From Narthecium ossifragum (Eukaryota > Streptophyta > Magnoliopsida > Dioscoreales > Nartheciaceae), in assembly GCA_963920575.1 (NCBI GenBank), contig OY986967.1, positions 22,461,648 to 22,525,647 on the forward strand: a stretch of DNA of 64,000 nt, written 5' to 3'. The position numbers were made by a program, and so were the translations under genes. Positions 23,850 through 33,656 of this stretch are shown here, piece after piece (the stretch's first letter is position 1; each line of letters begins with the position of its first letter). The notes under the pieces are model-generated. The model ran no database searches and was not told where the DNA came from. It was given only the letters and a program-made list of their open reading frames with translations.

Positions 23850-26687
23850 TGTGAGGACCCGTACCTCCAACCCGGTCCGACCGCGTTAGGTCGAGGGTCT
23901 GGATTTGTGGTTTGGCTCGGTTGGCCCTGTGATGCGATCGGTTGATCGAATCGCTGTTTTTGACCCCAGTGACATTTTGGTAAATATGCTCCCTGGTGGT
24001 CAGTTTCACACCCGCGTGTGCACACACTGACCTTGTTTGTGTTAGTGTTTGATTAGAATGGCTAGGTAAACCAGGGATCGGAAGATCCGAGCTTGGGCTT
24101 GCGTTTTAGCCCAAGTTTTGCCTTCTTGGCAAAGGGGATCGATCTCCTTGAGAAGAAGATCGATCTTTATGTTAAGAAGATCGATCCTCTTTGATAAAAG
24201 GATCGATCCTCCTATTCAAGCAAGTTAGAGCAGTTGGGCAGTTGTTGAGCTTCCGTCGTCCTCCTTTGTCAAGGAACAGAGGACCTCTCCCACCTTCCCC
24301 GACCTTCCCTCACCTTCCCTGAGATTCCCTGACCTTCCCCTTCTTTCTCTTCCTCTTCTTCTTCTCTTCTCTTCCTTCTTTCTTTCTTCTTCCCGCGGTG
24401 CCCTGGTTCCTCTGTTTTTCCCTGTTCTGGCAGCCATCTTCTTCTCCACCGTTCTCCCTCCTCCGACCACCATTTTGGGAGCTTGAAAGCTTGTTGGATT
24501 CGTGGCAACGAGAGGAAGACTGCTGGTGTGGTTTGGAACCTTGTTGGTGATCAACTCGCGGGGAATCAACCGAGGAATGCGCAGTCCGGTAGGTGTTCTA
24601 CCTACATGCGTCAATTAATGGGTTTAGATTAGTCTAGCCGTTAGGTTGTGATGAAATTATGGTGTTGAATGCATGTTGCTTAATTTAGTCTCTGATTTAA
24701 GTTTCATGAACTTTGGTTAAGATTTCAGTAGGATTTAAGCATGATAAATCTCGGATTTCCGGTTTTCTACTGTTCTTGAAGAACAGCCGGCTTGCGGCGA
24801 GTTTTCCAGCTTGTACATGCATGATCTTGGATTTTTATGAGAGATAAGAGTTGTAGATCTGTGAGTCTACTTTCAAACCCAATTAATTTCATATTTTTCC
24901 GATTTTTCTACGAGTTTTGGTGATTTTTATACGAAACTGTGTCGGAGCAGATTTGCTGATGAATAGTGCCACGGATGATCCGTGGATCAACCGTCGCGGT
25001 CTCCAAGGTCGACCGTGAGCCCGAAAATCAGCAAAATAAACTCTCATGGTCGATCCGTTGATCGACCGTCAACCCCAGCTTCTTCACGGTCGATCCGCGG
25101 ATCGACCGTGAGCCCCGAAAATAGCGAAATCACACCTCACGGTCGATCCGTTGATCGACCATCAACCTTGGATTTTGCACGGTCGATCCGTTGATCGACC
25201 GCCAGCCTTGAATAGTATTTTTAACGGTTTTTTGATGTTTTATCATGTTTGATTCTTCGGGATTTATGTGATTGGTATTCCTAGGGATCTCGATGGCTAG
25301 CAAGTTCTAATGGATGGTTTTTAGATGATTAATTGTTTGATTTTCGGCATGTCTAATTAGGTATAAATCATCCTTGTTTAATTAGCAATTAATTACATGT
25401 CGTGCTTGTTTTTATGTATATTTTGCTTGTGGTTGAACCAAGGGGGTTGTGCCCCTTGGGATGTTTAGCTAATTAAATGGGCCGATGTGTGCCGTAGTTG
25501 ATGTTAATTGCAAATGTGTTTGATTATTATCTGTGTGGCCGGGGTTGTGCCCCCGTTGTAGAAATTGCTTGCTAACGGTCCGTGGGCGCCGTCGTAATAT
25601 TGTATAATTGTAGTTTGAACCTTTATCTGCTTTATGCATGTTTACCCTCCGGCAAGCTTGACGCTTCGCCTAGCCTGTGTATGTTGTCTTGGCATATTGT
25701 TGCATGCTGCTATTCCTGTATCTCTGTGCTTGAGCATTGCATGCATCTGTTTGCATTAGAAGCATCAGGCTAGGTGGTAGACGATGGTTTCGATCGTTGA
25801 TCCGGGGTCCTCGGGTAGCCCGGATCTAGCCCTAGGGCCGGGGTTTGGGTAGCCGAGGATTAGGATGTGATTGTATCAGTGATCATGTTTGATATCATTC
25901 GAGGATTATCAGGTAGTCGGACTGGAATATTATATTATTTGAGGTTTAGAGGTCGTGTCGCTTCTCCAAGGCCAGGTGCTAAGGATGGTTGTCGATGTCC
26001 CTGACATGTGTCCCCAGGCAGTGGCTTCCTGCTGGGTAAAGGGTGTTCCTACTGGTTCTGTTTCTTGGTTTCCTCCCAGCGTGTTTGGATGGTATTCCCA
26101 GCGTGGTCGGTTGAGAAGAGTAGGATCCCTTGGGGAATCGATAGGGGTTATGGGACCCCATGGCATCCTTTAGACTTAGGCGGAGGAACGACACTGTTGT
26201 GTTCCCTTTCCTTTGTGAGTGACGTAGCGTAGAACCCTACTGAGCAAGCTTTGTTGCTCACTCCTACCTGGGCTGCATCGGCGATGCAGGTCGATGCAGT
26301 CCCTTCTTTTTCAGGTGGTTGCGGTGTTGGAGGCGGTACTCCCCTTGGTGGTGCGTGAGATCGAGGTTATCATCAGTTTATTATATTCAATTGATGTACA
26401 GTTTTAAATGTATAAATTGTAATCTGAAGGAGATATATATTTGTATTTCAATTTCATGTAAATTGATCAGAGATTGCTGTACTAGATGACTTGAATCATT
26501 ACTATATCTTTTAAAAGTTAAATTGTATTATGATCTGATGATAGGATAGTTTAAATTAATTGTGAATATTGTAATCATGCACCAGGTTTAAAATTGATGT
26601 TTAAAAGGGGAGGCTTTCGCCGTTTGATTTAGAGTTTAGGACCCTCACGTCCCGGCCTGGATGGGTTTTCTGGGTCGGGGCGTGACA
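23850..26687 (+). repeat. 3' LTR of the gypsy element (2838 bp)
   Basis: Near-identical to the 5' LTR. Visible differences are mostly transitions plus one base lost in the CTTCTTC tract near 24360. One palindrome arm has ACGG changed to ATGG (25046) and another has CCGT changed to CCAT. The sequence just upstream (AAGGGTAATAGG) is a poor polypurine tract. Confidence 0.95.
25046..25202. repeat. Palindrome array in the 3' LTR
   Basis: Same four-unit GGTCGATC/GATCGACC array as at 17885-18041, with point changes in the first and third units and one 5' LTR mutation (GGTCAATC) absent here. Confidence 0.88.
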
Positions 26688-27776
26688 GAGCAGCTCCTCC
26701 GCATCAACCTGACACCCCATGCCACTCATGACTGCCCCACTTGGGCATGGTCCAAGAATGGCAGTCACTGCGGCCTTGGCTTACCAAATGCCGGAACACA
26801 TGGATGGAAAACATAGCACTGCAGAGGACTTCCAGCTATGGCGCAGCATCTGGAATGCACCGGCAGGCCCACGACCCAAGCTGTTCCTCTGGAAGCTCCT
26901 TCACGGGAGGCTGCCGATCAGGTCCGCGCTCTGAGTCTCCGCCTGACCTCCTACAGCCAATGCCCTCGTTGTGGCATCGCAGAGGAAACCGCAGAGCATG
27001 TGCTATTTGAGTGCCGGTTTGCCCAGGACGTGTGGAACAGAGTGCTGGCACGCTCTGGCATCTGCGACTCTCAGCTCACCATGGACAACTTCATTCACCT
27101 ACTTTGCAGGTCGCGCAAATATGAAGAGACCATGCGAGCAGCCTCCATGCTTGCCTACGAGGCCTGGTGGTTATGGAAGGACAGGTGCAAGGTCGTGGCA
27201 GGGGAATGGGGTCAAGACGCTCAAGGTATCACTCATCTGATCAGATGGCAATCACGGGAACACATCAGCGTAGCAAACCTTCGTAGGCGGAGGGCAGCCT
27301 CAGTTGAAGCGGTTGGAGCCCGGTTCCAGGTTGATGCTTCCTTTGACCCTCTCTCCGGAATGGCCAGACTTGGTGCAGTGTGCATCGATGAGGAGGATAT
27401 TGTCCTGTGGTCCGACAACAGCTCGCACAAGACTGATTCCATCTTGCTTGGCGAGCTCCATGCCATCCATATGGCGGTTGAAAATGCCGTCCACCAAGGG
27501 TTCAGACAAGTAACTGTCGAGAGCGATTCCATGCATGCGGTTCAGCTGATTGAGGGAAGGCTACCCTTAGTGGAGAATTGTAGAGTCGTGGTTCAGAACA
27601 TTTGGTGCCTGAGCCACAACCTCGTTGAGCTTCGTGTGACTTACATCCCCCGCGAGGACAACCTCCGTGCAGACTAGCTGGCTCGTGACACCCTTGCGCT
27701 CTGTTCCGTCTTTGCTGACATCGAAGAGGTTGAGGGCCTTATCCCTAGCCCTCCCCTCTCAATTACGTGTCACTAA
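26688..27776 (+). pseudogene. LINE copy 1 ORF2, 3' part: zf-RVT and RNase H (broken)
   Basis: Continues ORF2 after the gypsy insertion. The zf-RVT region includes FLWKLLHGRLPIRSAL (stop at 26932-26934), CPRCGIAEETAEHVLFECRF and VWNRVLA. The RNase H domain begins FQVDASFDPLSGMARLGAV and includes GELHAIHMAVENAV, VESDSMHAVQLIEG and YIPREDNLRAD, then a TAG at 27675-27677 where tryptophan is expected. The natural stop is at 27774-27776. Confidence 0.88.
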
Positions 27777-27794
27777 CCCTCAATTGGGTTTTTT

Positions 27795-27806
27795 AGCCCT
27801 CGGGCT
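27795..27806 (+). ncRNA. 3' hairpin of LINE copy 1
   Basis: AGCCCTCGGGCT folds as stem AGCC/GGCT with loop CTCG, ten bases before the poly(A) run. The second LINE has the same stem at the same place with loop TTCG. It is probably the 3' signal read by the element's reverse transcriptase (inference). Confidence 0.6.
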
Positions 27807-27830
27807 TAACTAATCAAAAAAAAAAAAACC

Positions 27831-27844
27831 CCATTGAGCTTTCT
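27831..27844. repeat. LINE copy 1 target-site duplication (right)
   Basis: Exact copy of 13567-13580, directly after the A-run and CC. It fixes the right end of the LINE. Confidence 0.9.
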
Positions 27845-29571
27845 AGACTAATGAAAACTTCTTCATGAGCTATTGAGAAGGATTTTAGAGATGGTTGGTG
27901 TATTTTGTATGATGTATCAGTCTCACATGGAGATAAGAAAGGATGATCATGCAATATGACCTTAATTAGACATGGTCAAAAAGTTGCATTGGGTACTGAC
28001 AAAAGGATTGCCTTGAAGTTTAAGCACTGTACCTCACATCATTGGGGAAGGATGAATTTGTACCCCAAGAAGGTTTCAACTTTGAAACAGAGAAGTCCTC
28101 AACCAAAAGCAGATTATGTTAGAGTTACACAGCAGCAAAAAATCCACAGCTAGCAGTAGCAAATCCTCAACTACTTTCTCAAATTCTTTCAAATTATGTA
28201 ACTGAAGTAGCAGTTGTAGATCCTTTAATTTCTCCTTTGCTTCCTGAAATTAGTTACATGTACAACTCTATAAATAGATACTCAATACAGAAGTTTAGCA
28301 ATCAAGCTAATCAGTTCAAAACACATTCTCTTTCCAGTCATATGTCTAGCTTCTTTTTTCCTTTACTCCTCTAAAAACATTATCATCTTCTTGTAAACAC
28401 TTTGCTCAAACTATGACGCCATTTTCATGAAGAAAATGATAAGAGAATCTCAAAACAAATTATTAGCTCAAATAGACGAAGAAACAGCAACTACACTGAT
28501 CTGATTCCTTCGCTGTGCTTTCTATTTCTTCTATCAACGAATAGAACTGGAAAGCCTGTCTTTTGAAATCCACCTTCACTTTCACATTTAGCGAGCTTGA
28601 GCTTAAAATTTGTACGCCTACAAGGACATTACACTGCCTACCAGTGCTACCACAGGCTGCTAGATATTTTTAGACTCATCAGTTGAGCCCCAAATCAACT
28701 ACTAGAAATATATATATATAAAGAATCCAATAAGTAGTCGCAGTCAATCAGTCAAATCTCTGAGCTTTCCCTCTTATATTAGCCCTGTTATATATTTGTG
28801 CAAATGGATAACTTCTTTCCTGCTCAAGCTAAGAAAGCAAAAAACATTTATCAAGAAACCAATGAATGAGCACCATCTCCTAACACCTCCAGCACATAGT
28901 CGGCAAGCATGCCTCCTCTTCCGGCTGTCTTCTCTGTCTAATCCTTCCATCAACATGAATCAATAACAAGCAATGCAGTCCAGAGTTCTCACACTCAAAA
29001 ATACCATCCATTCATAAGTTCAGTAACAACCAAATCCTAATAATTTGAATGATAAGAAAATCACCCTTTTCTATAAGCTTCAAGTTTTTGGGATAGTTTG
29101 TGTTTAAGAGCAACGAAATTCAGCAAAATTGCTTGTGATATTAACTTTACACAGTTTCTGCATTTAAAGGATGTTCTGATCTGATCAAAATAGTCACCAA
29201 CACAAGCAAGACACAATCCATTCAGAAACTAAACATCCTGATCTCAAAACAGGGAACTCCTAGCAGCAAAAAAGGAGACAAGATCTCAATTCTAGATGCA
29301 TGGCAGACAATTATCCACACAATCTAGTATAGAAAAAAGTAATCAAAAGGAGAAACATTTGTGTCATAAATACGTATATATATAGATATATTTCTTACCA
29401 CATGAACATGGCCAACATTAGAAGAAGAACACGGATCCTTATCCTCATCATCTCTGCTAGATCCTCATAAAAATCTAGTTTTTTTCTCAAACCAAACCAA
29501 CCAACCAACCAATCAATCAATGGCGGATAGCATTACAGGAGGAGGAGATCGAACAATGGCATTCATCATCA
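27845..29571. other. Non-coding stretch between LINE copy 1 and the peroxidase gene
   Basis: No gene is supported. A TATA-like CTATAAATAGATAC near 28268-28281 within AT-rich sequence could be an old LTR promoter, but no second LTR was seen. The last part is the peroxidase 3' UTR, to the left of the minus-strand stop at 29572. Confidence 0.4.
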
Positions 29572-30600
29572 TCAAGTGGAGATGGAGTTGAACTGGTCGC
29601 ACCTGCGCCGGACCTCGCCGTTCCTCCCCACCTTGACTCCATACACGCTAAGCTTCTGGATGGCATGGGCGAAGTCCTCGAAGAAGGCCGTCTGGTTGGC
29701 GGCGTAGAGCTGGACGAAGGGCTTGGTGCGGTAGTCGGAGAGCAGCGCCTGGTCGGACGCCAGCAGCCCCAGCCCCCTCTCGAGGTTCTGGAAGTACATG
29801 TTATCGAACTTCCCCGGCGTCATGATGTCGTTGAAGGTGGCGATGGTGGGGTCCTTTAGGTAGTTGGCGCAGGCCTTCTGCAGCCCCGCCGCGTACCGCG
29901 GGTTCATCGTGGGGTCGTACGCCGACGATGGCCCGCCGTTGTGGCCGTAGATGCGGGCGGCGTATTCTTTGCAGTGGGAGAAGCCGACGGTGTGGGCGCC
30001 GGTGAGGGCTACGGATTCTTGGATGGTGAAGCCTTTGGAGGTGAAGACGGAGATGATCTGAGACATGGTCATGTTGGGCCTGGGTAGCTGGCCCTCGACG
30101 TCGGCGGCGCGGGAGGCGAGGGAGTCCTTGCGGCCGAGGCGGACGGAGTAGTACGGGCCGCCGAGCATGGAGATGAGGTCGCGGGTGGCGAGGGCGAGGA
30201 TGTCGGCGCAGGAGACGATGCCGGGGCACTGGAGCTCGAGGGCGGTCTTGGCGCGGACGACGGCGTCGAACGCGTCCCCGGGGAGGGAGAGGTTGATGTC
30301 CGCGTTGCGCTCGGCGGTGTTGAAGCTGTTGGAGGTGACGAGGACAGAGGCGTCGCAGCCCCCGACGAAGCAGTCGTGGAAGAAGAGACGGATGGCGCCG
30401 GGGCCAGTGGTGGGGGTCGAGATCTGCTTGTTGGTCACCACCCCCGACACGATGTCCTCCACACGGGGGCACGACTTCTGGTAGTACGCCGTCGAAAGCT
30501 TCGCCTCAGCGGAGGCCAGGCAAGAGACGACGACGAGGAGGAGGCTACCCAGCGGCACCGATGGGGATGAGAAGGGGTGGTGGCGGCGCGTCGTTGCCAT
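29572..30600 (-). CDS. Class III secretory peroxidase, intronless
   Basis: Haem peroxidase using hydrogen peroxide on phenolic substrates in the cell wall or vacuole. The 342-aa protein has a signal peptide at about residues 1-33 (SLLLVVVSCLASAEA) and a mature part starting near KLSTAYYQKSCP. Distal site RLFFHDCFVGGCDAS holds Arg71 and His75. Proximal site LTGAHTVGFSHC holds His203. The expected eight cysteines appear to be present (e.g. C44, C77, C82, C125, C131, C210), and CPGIVSCADILALATRD is typical. The gene is one GC-rich exon, whereas most plant peroxidases have three introns. The AtPrx31/41/55/63-like group has lost introns, and this resembles that group (inference). Start is the only ATG before the signal peptide. 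CT-rich microsatellites lie upstream. Confidence 0.95.
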   Translation of the reverse strand: MATTRRHHPFSSPSVPLGSLLLVVVSCLASAEAKLSTAYYQKSCPRVEDIVSGVVTNKQISTPTTGPGAIRLFFHDCFVGGCDASVLVTSNSFNTAERNADINLSLPGDAFDAVVRAKTALELQCPGIVSCADILALATRDLISMLGGPYYSVRLGRKDSLASRAADVEGQLPRPNMTMSQIISVFTSKGFTIQESVALTGAHTVGFSHCKEYAARIYGHNGGPSSAYDPTMNPRYAAGLQKACANYLKDPTIATFNDIMTPGKFDNMYFQNLERGLGLLASDQALLSDYRTKPFVQLYAANQTAFFEDFAHAIQKLSVYGVKVGRNGEVRRRCDQFNSIST

Positions 30601-30809
30601 ATCGCCCAGCCCTTCTTCTTTTTCCTTCCAAGCTCTCTCCCTCTTTAGCCTATGGGTGCTTTGGCATTAATGAATGGTGTAAAGATGCAATTTTTATGAG
30701 CTTGGGGGAGTAATGCCGCAATGGGGAGGAGGTCTGCTCCTTCCGAGCGGAGAGATTTGGGGTGGGTGATGGGAGGAGATCGGTTTGTTTGAGGAGAGAG
30801 AAAGAAGAG

Positions 30810-30921
30810 GGATGGAGAGAGAGAGAGAGAGAGAGGGCATTGGTTGGAGGAAATGGAGCCTGTGGTGAGGAGGGGTTTTAGGAGGAAGGAGAGAGAGAAA
30901 GAGAGGTGATGGGTTTGGGCC

Positions 30922-30965
<44 letters not shown>

Positions 30966-31045
30966 GGTTGTGAGTGCATTTATGAGCTATTTTAAAGTTG
31001 GGGAGGTAGCATTTGAAGAGAGAGAGAGAGAGAGAGACAGAGATA
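30810..31045. repeat. GA/CT microsatellites upstream of the peroxidase gene
   Basis: Three (GA)n runs at about 30815-30835, 30923-30960 and 31019-31038 on the plus strand, so (CT)n on the gene's sense strand, 210-440 bp upstream of its ATG. Such tracts bind plant BBR/BPC GAGA factors and often lie in promoters or 5' leaders. A TATA-like CATAAAAATT on the minus strand at about 30689-30698 could be the core promoter. Confidence 0.75.
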
Positions 31046-31695
31046 GCGGGGATCACGGTGAGACGGGCCGACTAGGGTGGACTCAGCACGTGCAAGTGTG
31101 GTAATAGCTTTGGACCGGTTTGAGGGGTGGTTCTTGTTTTGGCATATAGTTTAATTCCTTGGAGACTCCGGTGTTAATTATATTTTAGTTTTGATGGCAG
31201 GGGTCACTGTTTATGGACTTAGAAGCAATACTTGTAATAATTATTATTATTATTATTAGAAGCATCAAGTTATCACTCACCTAGATGTGTTTGTATTTCT
31301 TCTTATAAAATTTTCCATGTTATAGACTTCCTATGCAATTAATCTTGATATTACATATTTCGTTTTACAAATTTATCTTTATGTTAGTCTCCGTTGGGTT
31401 ACTTGAACCATAGTCTTCAATCATCTTCAATGATCTCATTGAATAATACTTAAGTTACCAAGTTAAGTTAAACAAGTTAAGTTACCAAATTTCTCATGGT
31501 TCGAATTAAGTTAAACAAGTTTCACAAAATGTCTTCAATGATCTCATTGATTAATACTTAAGTTACCAAGTTTTGATACGGGAAACTATGGTCTCTTATT
31601 ACCGGCAACGGTGGTGGGGAGGACGGTGGCGATGGGGATCGTTTGTGGTGGTGGTGGTGGTGGAAGCGGTGGCCAGACCGAGACGGTGGCGGCAA
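31046..31695. other. Intergenic sequence with a short direct repeat
   Basis: No gene. A roughly 40-bp direct repeat (TTCAATGATCTCATTGA followed by a TAATACTTAAGTTACC block) occurs near 31427 and 31533. A (TTA)n run lies near 31239-31258. From 31600 the sequence is GGTGG-rich and continues after LINE copy 2 at 40439, so it is the pre-insertion target. Confidence 0.55.
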
Positions 31696-31723
31696 CTAGC
31701 AGTGAGTGGGATTGACGGAGAGC

Positions 31724-33656
31724 ATGGGAGGAACGAGAGAGCCGAGACCACATGACCTGAGCAGCCCCCCTCCGCTTCCACGGACGGCTGACCTTAAGCA
31801 TACCGTCGCACGCACTCGTGTGACCGCCGCGGACCTCAGTTTCACTGAGATGTTGAGCGGTGCTGAGCTCGCTGAAGCCATCGAGCACAAAGGAACTGGT
31901 AAGTTCAGAGTGGGGAAGACGACCATGTCGCCGGTAGACCTTCAACATCTCAGAAGCAAATGGAACCATACCTTGTTTGGTCGTTTCGTGGGCGGCCGGG
32001 TGGGCATTGAGTTTCTCCGACGCCGCCTTGCCAGACTCTGGAGAACTGACGCCCCCTTCCTTGTCACCAACATGGCACGGGGAGTTTTCGCCTTCAAATT
32101 TGACACCGAAGAGGACATGCTCCACATCCTAACTGGCGGGCCTTGGATGGTGGACGGACTCACCCTATCCCTCATTCGCTGGCAAAACTGCTTCCGGCCC
32201 ACCCCCTTGGCGTTCACCAAGGCACCGGTTTGGATTCGCATCCTAGACCTTCCTCCCGAGTTCTTCGACAGGGGAGTGATCTTCGATATGGTCTCCGAAG
32301 CTGGCACTCCTCTTGCCATCGACACAGTCACCAAGTACGCCGACCGCTGCAGGTACGCCCGTGTTTGTGTGGAGGTCGACCTGACTCTGCCGGCGTGCAT
32401 TGGCACCTATCTCCCTCGTGAAGGAACCGGTGGGGAATATGACTACTTCTTTCAACCCTTTGTCTACGAGAACATCCTGCTTTGTGAGGGATGCGGCCTC
32501 CTTGGGCATCGAGTTAACAACTGCCCAGAGAGAACGCCAAACAAGCAGGAGCTTGGGATTAACCCCACGGAACGCCGCCCCTCCGAGGAAGTCCATACCC
32601 CGATGTTCAATGGTGAAGACCCCCACACCGCCTCCCCTATGTGTGTTGAAAATGCTAACCCAACGGAAGCTGGCGATGAGAAGATACCTGGAGCTTGCAC
32701 ACCGTCCAGAACCGGCGCCGTTGGGGGCGGAAGACGACTCAAGATACTCCGGCGGCGGCAGCGCAACCCGCAAGAGGAGCGAGACCCTCGTAGACGACGT
32801 ACGGACCAGTGCGCCACCTCAGCACAGCCGTTGCGCACCCCAACACGTGGCAGCGACAAGTTCTGACACCGTACCAACACAGCCTGGCGGACGAGGACGT
32901 GGCCCTGTCACCCAGCAGAAGCCAGGTACGGTCCCCAGCAACGTTAGCGGTCGGACATCGCCTCACGCTGGCATAGGCGGCGGAGGTCACCTTAGGGCCT
33001 GGCAACCCAGCGATGGTGGCGCTAACCCTAGCGAGGAGAGAGTTCCGCCCGCTTCCAACCAAGCCCTAACCCCTTATAGCACCTGTCATCCAAACGTGCC
33101 CTTCGCTCCTGGGCCTTCCACCTCATGGGCCAGAATTGTTAAAAACAGCAGCGGCTCCTCTGTCAACCAGAATCGATTCAACCCAATAGCGAGGCCCATG
33201 GCCGACCTCGACGACGACGTCCTCGCCACCATGTCGCTACAGGAAGTTGGTTGGTATGCGCGGGAGAGAAGTAAGGCTAACCGCCCCGGTCCTCTGGTCG
33301 TTCCACGTGGCTATAAGACGGCCGATAGCATGGAACACGGCGACGTCGATCAAAACCTCCCTGATGAAGCATTGGAGGAGATGCACCAGTCCGCCGTTTT
33401 GTCCCTCAAGCAGGCACTACACAGCGACAACCCAACGCGAATACATGAGGACAAAAACCATATGGCAGAGGATGAAGATAGTACTCCCACACTTCAAGAC
33501 ATGATAGTAGAAGACGATAGAGCTATACCTCCGGGCTTCACCCCGCGCGCAAAAGATACTACGCTAGCTGCTTACCCTGTAGAAAGCCAACCCAAGCGCT
33601 TCAAACCAGCAACCCCAGGGGTCGAGCAACCCTCTCATCCTGGTTGCCCATGTTAA
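31724..33656 (+). pseudogene. LINE copy 2 ORF1: DUF4283/zinc-knuckle RNA-binding protein (frameshifted)
   Basis: ORF1 of plant L1 elements coats the element RNA. From ATG 31724 (MGGTREPRPHDLSS) it reads a DUF4283 region (FLVTNMARGVFAFKFDTEED, GGPWMVDGLTLSLIRW, APVWIRILDLPPEFFD) and a CCHC zinc knuckle (CEGCGLLGHRVNNCPE) near 32483-32530. That frame ends at 32866. The downstream proline- and serine-rich part is in another frame, stopping at 33654-33656, so one frameshift lies near 32600-32760. The tail ends KRFKPATPGVEQPSHPG. The stop overlaps the ORF2 start by a few bases. Confidence 0.88.

Larger units (their letters stand above)
16688..26687 (+). mobile_element. Del/Tekay-like Ty3/gypsy LTR retrotransposon, non-autonomous
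   Basis: Complete by structure: 5' LTR 16688-19526, internal region 19527-23849, 3' LTR 23850-26687, with 5-bp duplication GAGCA at 16683-16687 and 26688-26692. LTRs start TGTGAGGACC and end GCGTGACA. The internal region is only 4.3 kb and its gag-pol is broken. Lineage is inferred from the long LTRs and from a tail resembling the integrase C-terminus plus group II chromodomain of Tekay/Del chromoviruses. By eye the LTRs differ at about 30 positions with one 1-bp indel, roughly 1%. It lies in ORF2 of LINE copy 1, so it is younger than that LINE. Confidence 0.93.
13581..27830 (+). mobile_element. L1-like LINE copy 1, 5'-truncated, interrupted by a gypsy element
   Basis: Non-LTR retrotransposon with an ORF1 tail, ORF2 endonuclease, reverse transcriptase, zf-RVT and RNase H. 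It ends with a short hairpin and an A-run at 27816-27828, and is flanked by the 14-bp duplication. Without the inserted 10.0-kb element it is about 4.2 kb. The 5' end falls in the last part of ORF1. The first 50-odd bases (13581-13632) are filler rather than element sequence. ORF2 carries a frameshift near 14280 and several nonsense codons, so it is dead. Confidence 0.92.

Noticed and set aside
28256..28285. TATA-like CTATAAATAGATAC as a gene promoter
   Set aside because: No coding sequence follows on the plus strand. At most it is an old LTR promoter, and no LTR pair was seen.
30167..30484. Open frames opposite and overlapping the peroxidase gene
   Set aside because: They are shadows of a GC-rich coding exon. 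The minus-strand peroxidase has complete family motifs.
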